Both the position numbers and the translations under genes were made by a program. Source: Paulinella micropora (taxonomy: Eukaryota; Cercozoa; Imbricatea; Euglyphida; Paulinellidae). Taken from it: a stretch of 64,000 nt of DNA. A model generated the notes under the pieces. The model had not been told where the DNA came from, made no database searches, and worked only from the letters and a program-made list of their open reading frames with translations. The stretch is taken from assembly GCA_019918135.1 (NCBI GenBank), contig WBZZ01002896.1:18392-82391 (forward strand), written 5' to 3'. Position 1 is the first letter of the stretch, and each line of letters begins with the position of its first letter. Positions 9,153-18,128 of this stretch are shown here, one piece after another.

Positions 9153-11240
9153 ATGCAGTCAGCCGGACCACGCATCGTCTACGCGCCAGACCGGGCCGAG
9201 CCCTCGAGTGTGCTGTGTGAATTGGTGACGGACCTAGCACAATTAAACGCAGCGCTGGCTAGCACACACCCCGACACCGTCGGCCTGTGGCAAACCACGG
9301 CGTGCGAGCTGCTGCAAGATGTCCAGACCAAGCCCGAGTTCCAGCAGTGGCTCGCGCAACAAGAGGCAGAGGAAGTGTTCGGGGAGGCCCAGTCACTGGA
9401 GCGCGTGCTGGCTAGGTTGCGTGCGTACGAAATTTCGGTCGTGAGCCACCACTGCGACTTCCACAGGTTCTTGCAGCAACTGGCGCTGGTGCTAGAAGCG
9501 CTGCACGCTGTAAACTCCGAGTACGGCCGGGAGTACAACCAGCTGGTGCTAGGCCTGCAGCGCAACCACACGATGGAGCCCGACCACGAGATCAGCGAGG
9601 GGGACCCGCTGATGCTGGGCCTGCTGGCCTTCCTGGACGTGCACCCGCGCCTGTGCCGCGAGTTGCGGGAGCTGGACCGTTGGCTAGAGCCCGTGCCGGC
9701 GGTGGCTCCGGGGCCGGCGGCTCCGCCGCCGGAAGAAGAACCGGCCCCGGAGCAGCCGCAGCAGAAGAAGAGGAAGAAGACGCACCAGGGCCTTGCGGCC
9801 GTGGCGCGGGTGGTAGTCAAGGGCCCGCGGGCGCGCTACCAGCGCTTCGAACACGTCATCCGGGGGCTGTTGACCTCTAAGAGCTTGGGCCAGCTGCGGC
9901 GCGTGGTGCAGGACACCGCCGCGACCGTGGCGCTGCCGCAGTTGTCCAACGAGCTGCCGGCCACAGCGCGTGAACGCGTGCAGAAGTGCCACGCCGTGTA
10001 CTCGGCGCTGTACGTGGTGTCGGTGTGCCTGCAGGCGGCCGCGGCGGCGTTGGAGGCTAACGACGTCAGTAGCCACCAGCGCCGCAACATCCTCGGCGTA
10101 CTGCTGGAACCAATAGCCGCGTTGCACCACCAGCTCATCGACGCGGGGCTGCCATCCGCGGCGCGCCAGCGCTGGCTGGCGGTGCTGTACCAGTACACTC
10201 GCCTGTGGGCTACGGTCCAGCTTAGCAACGCGGTCCTGGACTTTTTTGCGCTGGCGCTGCCGGCGCTGACCGTAGCGCTGTGCCCCGTGCTGGTAGCGCC
10301 GCAGACCCGTGCACGCGACGCTTTCTTGTTGCAGGGCGCGAACGGGCCACGACGGCCGGGCCTGACCGCGTACCCGCTGCTGCCGGGGCTGGACCGTCGG
10401 AAGAAGCCGCACTTCTACGGCGCCGTAGCGCCCGAGTACGGGTCCTTGTCGGAAGTCGAGGGCTGCCATCTGCGGCTGCTGCGGGACAAGGGCAGCGGGC
10501 AGCTGTACCTGCCGCTGGCCGTGGCGCCGGCTACCTTCTACCCACGGGACGGCCGCTACAGCGCGAGCGGCCGGGGGAACTGCCTCGCGGACGCGCTGTG
10601 GCGCTGGGGCCAGCTGGACTGTCTGGAAGACGGTCCGCGTGTGGACCTTCTTCCGGGCAGCGTGCGGGCCGTCTTCGGGGCACAAGACGCGCAGCCAAAC
10701 GTGGAGGTGTGGCCCGCGGGAGGCGGCCCGCGGGAGGCGGCGACGGTGATTGCGACTACGGTGCCCTACAGCCCGATGACGTGTTACGCGGGCTTGTACC
10801 CGAACGAGCTGGGTTTCCAGCTGCGCGGGGCCGAGGGCCAGCTCAAGGGCGCGCTGCCCGGCAAGTGGCGCAGGGCCTCGGGCCAGCGGGCGGTGACGAC
10901 GTACCTGCAGCGTGACCGGAGCATGTTCTGTGTGTACCCGGTGCAAACGGTCCGCAGCGCCGCCGAAAAGCTGGAGGCCAGGGAACAGGGTCCGTGCACC
11001 GTCGTGTGCCGGTTCGACGTGTGCAAGCGCTGGCTAGTAAAGGCGCTGCAAGAAAAGCGCAGCGTGGAGATCTCGCTGTTGTCGGCTCCTGTGTCCTGGA
11101 AGGGGCTGGAGCCAGTGGAGCTGACGGCGTGCAACCAGGACGGCAGCGCGGAGCTGTTTGCGCTGGGCCTCTGTCGTTTGTCGTCCCCTGCCGAACCGCC
11201 TGTCGCCACGGGCGGCGAGGCCGGCCTCGAAGAAGCGTGA
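9153..11240 (+). CDS. 695-residue protein of unknown function
   Basis: The ATG at 9153 (MQSAGPRIVYAPDRAEP) is the first in frame; upstream translation is GA-tract. An N-terminal all-helical region (about residues 1-180) leads to a Pro/Glu linker and a basic cluster QKKRKKT near residue 204, a plausible nuclear signal. A second helical region rich in Ala/Leu follows. From about residue 395 there is a Gly/Pro/aromatic-rich domain with the motif GRGNCLADAL (Cys at about 477). This resembles the cysteine motif of OTU peptidases (DGNCLF), but I find no convincing partner His motif, so OTU is only a weak possibility. GC content and third-position GC are very high. A copy of modules A and B follows the stop within 40 bp. 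Confidence 0.85.
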   Translation: MQSAGPRIVYAPDRAEPSSVLCELVTDLAQLNAALASTHPDTVGLWQTTACELLQDVQTKPEFQQWLAQQEAEEVFGEAQSLERVLARLRAYEISVVSHHCDFHRFLQQLALVLEALHAVNSEYGREYNQLVLGLQRNHTMEPDHEISEGDPLMLGLLAFLDVHPRLCRELRELDRWLEPVPAVAPGPAAPPPEEEPAPEQPQQKKRKKTHQGLAAVARVVVKGPRARYQRFEHVIRGLLTSKSLGQLRRVVQDTAATVALPQLSNELPATARERVQKCHAVYSALYVVSVCLQAAAAALEANDVSSHQRRNILGVLLEPIAALHHQLIDAGLPSAARQRWLAVLYQYTRLWATVQLSNAVLDFFALALPALTVALCPVLVAPQTRARDAFLLQGANGPRRPGLTAYPLLPGLDRRKKPHFYGAVAPEYGSLSEVEGCHLRLLRDKGSGQLYLPLAVAPATFYPRDGRYSASGRGNCLADALWRWGQLDCLEDGPRVDLLPGSVRAVFGAQDAQPNVEVWPAGGGPREAATVIATTVPYSPMTCYAGLYPNELGFQLRGAEGQLKGALPGKWRRASGQRAVTTYLQRDRSMFCVYPVQTVRSAAEKLEAREQGPCTVVCRFDVCKRWLVKALQEKRSVEISLLSAPVSWKGLEPVELTACNQDGSAELFALGLCRLSSPAEPPVATGGEAGLEEA

Positions 11241-11520
11241 AAAAGTGGTGCGCGTGCAAGAGAGGAAAAGAGTTCGCTGAATTAAAGCTCGACGGTCTTA
11301 CACTTGACACTAAAAACTAGGAGTGGGACTGCGAAGGGGGAGGGGCAGGGGGCGCGCTTCGCCGGTGTACAAAAAAATTAATAAAAAAAAATCCTTGACA
11401 AAGTTTTAATCTTGGCACTGAGAACTAGGAGAGGGGGCTTAGTTGAGGCGTTTCATGTATTTTTTGTAGTTTCTGCGCCCCTCCCTCCCCCTGCTCCTTG
11501 AGGTGGACAAGGGCCTCACG
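11241..11520. repeat. 3' modules A, B and C
   Basis: Directly after the stop come module A (AATTAAAGCTCGACGGTCTT... at about 11280-11320), module B (CCTTGACAAAGTTTTAATCT... at about 11392-11432) and module C (TTAGTTGAGGCGTTTCATGT... at about 11439-11480). The same three in the same order recur at 17810-18060, upstream of a truncated F-box copy, with high identity over about 240 bp. Confidence 0.75.
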
Positions 11521-12026
11521 AGTCAGAGGAGGGAGAAAGAAGAAGAGGAGGGAAGCGAAGGGGGGGGGTGCTCCTCCCCCCCGTTCCCCCCTCTTCCCCT
11601 TGCCCCGGTTACCCCCCGTCGACCCTTGTTTGCGCGTGCAAACGCATCCAAAATTTTTTTTTTCTACTTTTCATATTTTTCATATTTCCACAGATCTCTG
11701 CGCACCGTGCTCCAGTGCATCTCTGCGGCGAATTGGTGGGCGGTGGTCAATGTACCAGGTGGACAAGGGCCTCACAACCCGACGGCGCCCTGTTGGAGCC
11801 ATGGCTCGGCCATCGTGCGCAAGATCTGCGGAAATATGAAAATTATGAAAAGAGGAAAGAATTGAAAAGCGAAAGAAAAAGAAAGTGGGTGGAGGGGCCA
11901 GGGCAGCAAAACGAGCTCCTCTTCCCCCGTGTGGGCCGGCCTCCCCCCTCCTCTCCCCCATTCTTTTTACCCCTCCCTCACCTTTTTTTATTATTATTTT
12001 TGTTTCTTTTGCTAGCCAAACGGCAC
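11521..12026. mobile_element. MITE and 5' flank of the F-box/LRR gene
   Basis: A full-length MITE lies at about 11666-11858: both termini, the core and CACCG/CATCGTGCGCAAG are present. It is followed by about 170 bp ending in CTTTTGCTAGCCAAACGGCAC just before the F-box ATG. The MITE plus this flank is repeated at 20035-20390 in front of a degenerate copy of the same gene, so the element travelled with the gene during duplication. Confidence 0.7.
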
Positions 12027-13394
12027 ATGAAGAAGCCGACGCGGGCGAGAAAGCGCCAGAAAACAACGCCTGCGCTACACGCGCCGCCGCCGGCGGACGT
12101 GGTCAGGCTGCTGCTTTCGTTTTTGCCGCACATCGAGCTGTTCCGCCTGCGGGGTGTGTCGCGCAGAGGTCTGTGGGGCTCGGCCCTCTGGTGGCCGCGG
12201 GAACTGCTGCTGCCCTGCCTTCCACCAGTGCGAGCGTTGCTCGCGCTGCAGGAGCGCGGCACAGTGATTGCCGACGCGGTCGTGGACACCACGGCGTTCG
12301 AGCGTTCTGGGAACCTCGCGCAATGCGCTGACTGCCTGCACGGCGCCCGGTCGCTGCGCGTGGTGTCGTGGAGCAGGTTGGCGCGCGACGACGACGTCAG
12401 GGCCCTGGCCGGACTCACTGGCTTGGAGCAGCTGTCGTTCGAGTACTGCCGGGTATTTTCCACTGCAGTTTTGTCGCCGCTAGCCGCGCTAATCCGGCTG
12501 CGCCGAGTTCGCTTCTTCAACTGTGGCTGGCTGCCCTTTCTGGGCTGGCTCGCGCAGCTACCGGCGCTAGCAGAACTCGACCTGGCAGGCTCGTACCACG
12601 AACACGGCGAGCTCGACGCTCTGCTGCGGCTGCTGCCGCGGTTGCGCACGTTGACGCTGCCAGACTACCAGAGTGAATTTTGTCCCGAGGGGCTGGCGCA
12701 GCTCTCCGAGCTCGAGAGCCTGCGGTTTCCTTCGACACACTCCGTGTGCCGGACAGTGCTGCCCGTGCTGGGGCGCTTGGTGTGCCTGCAAAGTCTGAGC
12801 ATCCAGTACTGTGCGATCGAGGCTCGGGACGTGGCGGACATGCTAGAATGCCTGGCGCGCTTGCCTGAGCTGCGGTTTCTAGCCTGGCACGACACCTTCG
12901 GCATGCTCGACGACAAGTTATCTGCAGACATCAGCGTCAGGCTGCGCGTCGAGAGCCTGACGCTCTGTAACGCGGCGCTGCGCTCTTCGAGCTTTTTCCT
13001 CTGCTTTCCTAAGCTGCGTGTGCTGACCTTGACCAAGGCGTTATTCTTGGCGGAAATAGATCACGTGGTGGCCACGGCCGAGAGTGTCTTTCTGTCTGAC
13101 TGCCTCTGCTTGTCCCCGCTGCGGTTCGGCGCCGCGCCCAAACTACAGACGCTAAAGATCACCGACTGCGCGTCTGAACTGGACCTGGGGGGAATGGGCC
13201 CCTCGCCCCGCCTGCGCGCGCTGGAGTTGGAGCGCGTAGACAGTGTTTCAAACTTGTTTGCCCTAGCGGGCTGCCCGGGGCTGGCGCGCTTGAGCTTGAG
13301 GGAGGTCCCGCTCGACGAGCAGAACCTTCGGGACCTGCAGCTTTTGGGTGAAAAAAAGGGCATTGCGTGCGAAATTTCAGGCGCGCCCTTGTAG
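12027..13394 (+). CDS. F-box/leucine-rich-repeat protein, intact copy
   Basis: The product is 455 residues. The start ATG 12027 (MKKPTRARKRQKTT) is shared with the copies at 18129 and 20391. A basic N-terminus is followed by an F-box at about residues 22-60 (LLLSFLPHIELFRLRGVSRR), then leucine-rich repeats to near the C-terminus, including LEQLSFEYC and LAELDLAG. Known role of the family: the F-box binds Skp1 and the repeats bind a substrate, marking it for ubiquitination by an SCF complex. This is the only uninterrupted member of its subfamily here; the others are a 5' fragment (18.1 kb) and a decayed copy (20.4 kb). It ends just before a G/C tract and the gene at 13574. Confidence 0.9.
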   Translation: MKKPTRARKRQKTTPALHAPPPADVVRLLLSFLPHIELFRLRGVSRRGLWGSALWWPRELLLPCLPPVRALLALQERGTVIADAVVDTTAFERSGNLAQCADCLHGARSLRVVSWSRLARDDDVRALAGLTGLEQLSFEYCRVFSTAVLSPLAALIRLRRVRFFNCGWLPFLGWLAQLPALAELDLAGSYHEHGELDALLRLLPRLRTLTLPDYQSEFCPEGLAQLSELESLRFPSTHSVCRTVLPVLGRLVCLQSLSIQYCAIEARDVADMLECLARLPELRFLAWHDTFGMLDDKLSADISVRLRVESLTLCNAALRSSSFFLCFPKLRVLTLTKALFLAEIDHVVATAESVFLSDCLCLSPLRFGAAPKLQTLKITDCASELDLGGMGPSPRLRALELERVDSVSNLFALAGCPGLARLSLREVPLDEQNLRDLQLLGEKKGIACEISGAPL

Positions 13395-13573
13395 CTGTGC
13401 TATCCATCCCGAGTGAAAGAGAGAGAGAGAGAGGGGGGGGGGAGAAGGGGGCGCCCATTCCCCCTCCCCCCCCCCCTCTTCCTCTCTCCCCTCCCCCTTT
13501 GCACGTCCCTTCCCCCAGCCTCCGGCCCGCGCAAGCAGGCTGGTCTATGTAACGAAGCAGGACAAAAAAAGGA

Positions 13574-14332
13574 ATGACCAAAGCGGAGTGCATGTTAGCC
13601 GTAGCCTTTGTGGCGTTTTGGATAATTGCGGGACTAATAGGACTAATAGTAGCGTTTATAGAGAAGCCGGTAAAATCTGATTCGCGAGACCAAGTGCAGT
13701 GTGATGTCAGCCTCTCGAATTCCAATCTCACCCGCTTGGTGGGTTCAGCCTTGTTGTATGACGAGAGATCTCGCCAGTGTCTGAGCGTGGTGCCGGCCCC
13801 GGAGGGTAACGAGTCAGAACCTGCCTGGCTAGGGCTGCGGATGCAGGAATGCAGCACCGCCGATGCTACACTGCAAACCTTTGGACTTTTCAACGTCTCG
13901 AATTTCAGTAGCTGCGTCATGTCCCAAAAGCCGCCCTTTAAGCAGGACGAACTCTTTGATGACAGGATCTACTTGTATCTGCTTTTGTACAATCATCATG
14001 CAAGTGTAAATAAGTACGGGCTTGCGCCAGGCGCACCCGACGGACCCACCGACTGCGGGGGGTGCCTGGTGATGAAGCAAATCAACAACTCAAACGCAAC
14101 CCATTCAGCTCTTGGCTGGTGGATCGCCTACGAAGAACGCGACGATTCCTCCTCAATCTACGGCAAATGCATTCTGGTGCAACATCCCATCGCCCAGGGG
14201 ATGAAGTACACATATGCCAACATATATAACAACGAGATACGGGTGAGCAACCTTTCTTCCCCTGACAAAGCGCCGACCAAGGCCACTTTCCGGTTGCTAA
14301 ACCCCGACGGCCCCTTGCCCTTTGTGCCCTAA
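13574..14332 (+). CDS. Type II single-pass membrane protein, unknown
   Basis: The product is 252 residues from ATG 13574. One membrane helix at about residues 8-30 (VAFVAFWIIAGLIGLIVAFI) is followed by a Cys-containing ectodomain with several N-x-S/T sequons (NLT, NES, NVS, NFS, NNS, NAT, NLS). This is typical of a secretory-pathway type II protein. The pattern CLSVVP...GLRMQEC...LQTFGLF recalls ricin-type lectin folds in spacing, but I cannot establish it. Function unknown. A module A copy follows at about 14378-14412. Confidence 0.8.
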   Translation: MTKAECMLAVAFVAFWIIAGLIGLIVAFIEKPVKSDSRDQVQCDVSLSNSNLTRLVGSALLYDERSRQCLSVVPAPEGNESEPAWLGLRMQECSTADATLQTFGLFNVSNFSSCVMSQKPPFKQDELFDDRIYLYLLLYNHHASVNKYGLAPGAPDGPTDCGGCLVMKQINNSNATHSALGWWIAYEERDDSSSIYGKCILVQHPIAQGMKYTYANIYNNEIRVSNLSSPDKAPTKATFRLLNPDGPLPFVP

Positions 14333-14547
14333 TAACAATCGAGCTTGCCCTCACACAAAAACAAAATTGCTATTTTAATTAAAAATCGACAAAGTCTTAC
14401 ACTTGACACTGAGAAAAGGGGGGCGGCCGAGTGAAGAGGAAGGCAGAGGCGTGCTAAAAAAAATCCCCCTTCCTCTTCCACCGGCGAGAGGCAAAAAGAC
14501 ACCGTTTTGGAGGGGTTTCTTGTTATTAAAAAAAATATTTCGCAGCG
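14333..14547. repeat. Module A and A/T-rich promoter region
   Basis: Module A (AAAAATCGACAAAGTCTTAC...) lies 40-80 bp after the upstream stop, and a short G-rich stretch follows. TTATTAAAAAAAATATTTCG ends directly at the next start codon, a likely A/T-rich promoter element. Confidence 0.5.
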
Positions 14548-15234
14548 ATGGCGGATCAGACAAGTGTAATACAGATCGACTGGTTTCCTGACAAATTGCA
14601 ATCCAACCTAGAGCAGCAGCAGCGAAAATGGCTACTAGCTCTGGCGCAGCTGATCAGCAATCGCTTTGCGGATGAGAAGCTTGTGTTCCATTGCAAGAGC
14701 CTCCGTAAACTGGAAATTCAGCTTTTAGATGCAAAGGGGCAACTCGTTTCGGCGCAGTATACCACACAGTATTCACGCGGGCACTCCCCCCCGACCGCAA
14801 TGAAGTGGGTAGTGTTGAATCTAGAAACAGTCCCCAATTGGCAGGGACGAAAGTTGATCCAGCTTCTAACGGCCATTCTCATTTTGCTAGTGAACCTGAG
14901 GGCAACACTATACTCGCTACATAGAAACCATGTCTTCATAGCGGCCGATTGTGCGGCCCCGCGGTCGGCGCATATACTTGAAAAGCTAGGCTTTACGCAC
15001 TTAAAAAGGCAGCTGTTTGTAAGCCTAGAATCTATGCGCGGGTTGGGGAATAGTGCCGTCCCTCCCAAACGATTGCACTTCTTGGATCTGTGGCAAGAGT
15101 GTCTGGCAATCACATGCGATCGGATATTGGGTGAGAGCGCTAAGGAGCAGGTTCGGGCCTTGAATACTGTCTGGGCGGATATGCGGCAGTGGTGCCAAAC
15201 GCCCGGCCTTTTGAAACATGTCCTGCCGGTATGA
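14548..15234 (+). CDS. GNAT-like acetyltransferase domain protein
   Basis: The product is 228 residues from ATG 14548 (MADQTSVIQIDW). The central part ends in a block resembling GNAT motif B: a strand (HVFIAADCAAP), then AHILEKLGFTH, equivalent to the family's A..YEKLGF. It is preceded by a hydrophobic helix where the acetyl-CoA loop would be, but the canonical Q/R-x-x-G-x-G/A loop is only weakly present (WQGRKL). Binding of acetyl-CoA is therefore uncertain. Its TGA overlaps the next gene's ATG (ATGA at 15231-15234), suggesting coupled expression or one gene split by a frameshift. Confidence 0.65.
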   Translation: MADQTSVIQIDWFPDKLQSNLEQQQRKWLLALAQLISNRFADEKLVFHCKSLRKLEIQLLDAKGQLVSAQYTTQYSRGHSPPTAMKWVVLNLETVPNWQGRKLIQLLTAILILLVNLRATLYSLHRNHVFIAADCAAPRSAHILEKLGFTHLKRQLFVSLESMRGLGNSAVPPKRLHFLDLWQECLAITCDRILGESAKEQVRALNTVWADMRQWCQTPGLLKHVLPV

Positions 15235-15653
15235 AAATCCATGAGTATATAAAGCGCATAAATGCACAAGTTAACCCAGCATTGCGCACCAGGTTTGACA
15301 CAGCGATTGCCACCGTTAATCAACTTGTGAAACAGGTCGTGGAGAACGACAGCAAGACGAGACAGCGTGCCATTGAGGTGTTGCACGTGTTCGAATCTGA
15401 GGAGGCAGACGCGGGGAGCGAGTGGTTATCAGAGCTCTACCCCAAGCATCCAGACTCGGTCGGGACTCACCAACACGTGCTTGACTCCGAGCTGGTGGCC
15501 AGGGCCAAACGGATGTTACGAGAAAGCTTGCTATATAACTGCTCCCAAGAACAACAAGTGCCGCTCCGACAACAGCTAAAAACCATACTTAAACTCTACA
15601 ACACAAAGTGTAGAAATTGCAGCAAGTGTGGAGGTCCTCTGAAGCAGTTCTAA
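15231..15653 (+). CDS. Small protein with C-terminal Cys motif
   Basis: The product is 140 residues from ATG 15231 (MKIHEYIKRINAQ), whose first base lies inside the preceding gene's last codons. It is mostly helical and ends in CRNCSKCGG, half of a zinc-ribbon-like site. No other Cys pair is obvious, so metal binding alone would need a partner chain. Family unknown. Because it overlaps the GNAT-like frame by four bases, it could also be that protein's C-terminus displaced by one base. Confidence 0.65.
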   Translation: MKIHEYIKRINAQVNPALRTRFDTAIATVNQLVKQVVENDSKTRQRAIEVLHVFESEEADAGSEWLSELYPKHPDSVGTHQHVLDSELVARAKRMLRESLLYNCSQEQQVPLRQQLKTILKLYNTKCRNCSKCGGPLKQF

Positions 15654-15708
15654 GAGGGGCGAGGGAGGCAAGCGCCCAAGTGCACGAGCAGGCGCGCACG
15701 TGACCGGC

Positions 15709-15991
15709 GCACAAGAAGCGCAGGATTGCGACCAAGGTCGAGATCGAGGTGGGCAGCGACCACGCCAATGGAGACCTAGAGCTCAGAATAAGAGGCAACT
15801 ATTGGCACCACCCCGGCGCTCTGGAAGAACTCAAGAAGCAGTTGGCGGAGGTAGAGAAGCGGGCCCTGACGGCCTACGAAGAATCGATGCAACATTTACA
15901 AAGGGACGATGACGCGGACGAGATCCAGGCCCGGTTGGACCAGTGGCGGAAGGACTCGGAGTCAACCTCATATTATAACGCACGTCCATGA
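15709..15991 (+). CDS. Short helical ORF without ATG
   Basis: An open frame after a TGA at about 15701-15703 encodes KVEIEVGSDHANGDLELRI..., then a Glu/Gln/Lys-rich helix, and stops at 15991. There is no ATG in frame; GTG 15749 is the only alternative start. Sequence quality (no low complexity, amphipathic helix) argues for real or formerly real coding. The next open frame, the Sel1 gene, lies in the same reading frame, so these could once have been joined. Treat as a fragment. Confidence 0.4.
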
Positions 15992-16060
15992 CCGTACAGG
16001 ACAGCAACACGCTTTGAATGTGCGCAACTAGGGAGAGAAAGAGAGAAGGCGGGGGGGGGG

Positions 16061-17275
16061 GTGACGTGTGGACAAAGACAATGCGCCCAGGCGTCTGGAT
16101 TCCTTTTTCTTTTTAAACCTCTTTATTATACAATTCCCTGCCTATGGCAGGCGGCCGAGATCGATTGCGCACTATCGTACCAGCTAGGTGTAAGTTTCTG
16201 CTATGGCTTGGACGTCGCTCGCGATCACCTGTTCGGCCTCTACTGGTATCGGTTGGCGGCGGCGTGCTTGGGGGGGGCGGAGTACGGGTGGTCCGAAAGT
16301 GGCTGGCATGTGCGTGCGTGGGGACGTGCCAAGAAGAGCTGGAGTCTGCGTGCAAAACAAGCTCTGCAAGAGTGCTACCAGTCCGGCTTGAATAGTCTAG
16401 CGCGCAATCCGACAGAGGCAGCCGAGTGGGGCATCGACGCGGTGGAGTCAGGGAGTTGGCGGGCTGTCGCCGGCTTGCTGCAGCTAGCGCAGGAGGGAGT
16501 GCAGGAAGCACAGTTCTTTCTAGCGCGGCTTTACAAGGGCAAGTGCTGGCGAAAGGATATAGCTAAGATAGATCACGAGCAGGCGGCGTACTGGCTCGCT
16601 CGAGCGGCGGAGATTGGAAGCTCATTTGCGCGGCGGGAGCTTACTTGTATACGGGCGGTGGACAACCAGGAGGCCGCCTTTAGGGGGTATGCCCGAGCGG
16701 CCGCGGAAGGGCTGGGCCACGCGCGGTTTAGGCTGGGCCTTGCCTACGAACATGGGGCAGGGGTCGCCAAGTGCACAAACAAAGCTTTTGAATGCTATTC
16801 CCAGGCCGCAGCGCAGGGGCACGCACGAGCGCAATTCAAGCTAGGACTTTGGTACCTCGAGGGCCAGGTAGTGCAAAAGGACGAGACCCAAGCGGTTGCA
16901 TGGTACCGTCGAGCCGCGGAGCAGGGCTGTGCGGCGGCACAATCAAACCTGGGCAGGTGTTATCTGCAGGGCAAAGGAGTCGACAGGAACGAAGCTTGCG
17001 CGGTTAAATGGTACCGCCAGGCCGCGGAGCAAGGGTGTGCCGACGCGCAGCGAGAACTAGGAAACTGTTACTTCGACGGACTAGGCGTTGACAAGAACGA
17101 GGCCGAAGCGGTCGAATGGTTCCGCAGGGCCGCGGAGCAAGGAGACTCAGTGGCGCAATGCTGGCTTGACTTTCATTGGCCTCTTCTGGACTGTGCGACG
17201 GCACATGAATTGGCAAACGAGGGGGCTTGCCCCCCTCCTGCTTGCCGCCCAGGGGCACAAACACACCAGCGCTAA
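16061..17275 (+). CDS. Sel1-repeat protein lacking an in-frame ATG
   Basis: An open frame of about 400 residues carries at least four clear Sel1-like (tetratricopeptide-related) repeats in its second half (for example LGRCYLQGKGVDRNEACAVK) and several degenerate ones earlier. Sel1 repeats form solenoids that mediate protein-protein contacts. The frame contains no ATG at all; the listed start is a GTG. An ATG at 16018 lies one frame away, with an 11-base G tract (16051-16061) in between. A one-base change in tract length would connect them. The C-terminus after about residue 370 is Cys/Pro-rich and unlike Sel1. Confidence 0.75.
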   Translation: MTCGQRQCAQASGFLFLFKPLYYTIPCLWQAAEIDCALSYQLGVSFCYGLDVARDHLFGLYWYRLAAACLGGAEYGWSESGWHVRAWGRAKKSWSLRAKQALQECYQSGLNSLARNPTEAAEWGIDAVESGSWRAVAGLLQLAQEGVQEAQFFLARLYKGKCWRKDIAKIDHEQAAYWLARAAEIGSSFARRELTCIRAVDNQEAAFRGYARAAAEGLGHARFRLGLAYEHGAGVAKCTNKAFECYSQAAAQGHARAQFKLGLWYLEGQVVQKDETQAVAWYRRAAEQGCAAAQSNLGRCYLQGKGVDRNEACAVKWYRQAAEQGCADAQRELGNCYFDGLGVDKNEAEAVEWFRRAAEQGDSVAQCWLDFHWPLLDCATAHELANEGACPPPACRPGAQTHQR

Positions 17276-17812
17276 ACGCTACTGCGTTCCAGTCTCCTCG
17301 ACGCGCCACCCCGCTGCCGAGTGCAAGGAATAAGCTGCAAGAGGCTTTGCGTGAACCCCTCAAGAAAATACGCAAACAGACGGGCAAGGGGAAGGGGGGA
17401 AGGCAAAGAGGAAAGAGAAAGAGGAAGGGCAGGAGGGAAGGGGAGTGCTCCCCCCCAAATTGTCTCCCGTCCTGCTGTTCCCCTTGTCCCCTGCTACCCC
17501 CCCCCCCTCTTTTTGTACCTTGTTTGCGCGTGCAAACGCATTCCAAATCTTTTCCTTGCTTTTCATATTTCAGCAGATATTTCCGCAGATCTTGCACACC
17601 TTGCTCCAGCACGATCCTGCGGCGGATGGATGGGTGGTGGTCGCTGTGCCAGATGGACAAATGCCTCACGACTCCCGACGGCGCCCTGTCCGTGCCATGG
17701 AAGAAGCACAAATTGTCTTTCTCTCCCCCCACACCACCTCGTCTGAGAGCAGGGAGTGGGGGGGGGGGGGGAAAGGGGCAGAGAGAGGGCGCCAAAAAAG
17801 TGCGCAATTACG
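17276..17812. mobile_element. Gene relic plus MITE with alternative 3' end
   Basis: At about 17325-17378 a short stretch encoding NKLQEALREPLKK matches the 3' end of the relic at 18.5 kb (NRLKEALCEPLEK). Purine and pyrimidine tracts and the GTTTGCGCGTGCAAAC mini-palindrome (about 17522-17537) follow, then a MITE from about 17556 to 17700. Past CCATGG it carries the same alternative tail as the copy at 3.8 kb. Confidence 0.65.
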
Positions 17813-18060
17813 CTGAATTAAAGCTCGACTGTCTTACACTCGACACTGAAAACTAGGAGTGGGACTGCGAAGAGGGAGAGGCAGGGGGCGCGCTTCGCCG
17901 GTACAAAAAGAAATAAATAAAAAGAATCCTTGACAAAGTTTTAATCTTGGCACTGGGGCAGAGGGAAGAGGGGGCTTAGTTGAGGCGTTTCATGTATTTT
18001 TTTGTAGCTTCTGCGCCCCTCCCCTCCCCCTGCTCCTTGAGGTGGACAAGGGCCTCACGC
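17813..18060. repeat. Duplicate of modules A-B-C (11280-11520)
   Basis: Module A (about 17813-17855), module B (about 17929-17957) and module C (about 17976-18020) are in the same order and spacing as at 11.28-11.52 kb, including the shared GGACAAGGGCCTCACG end. This is a segmental duplication that brought the 5' flank of the F-box gene with it. Confidence 0.75.
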
Positions 18061-18128
18061 GCCCCGACGGCGTCATGTCGGAGCCATGGCTCGGCCACCG
18101 TGCACAAAGTCAGAAAAATATGAAAAAT

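Noticed and set aside
9684-10946. A 420-codon minus-strand open frame opposite the 695-residue gene
   Set aside because: It is a shadow produced by the very high third-position GC of the plus-strand gene; its composition is Arg/Gln/His-biased and without domain texture.
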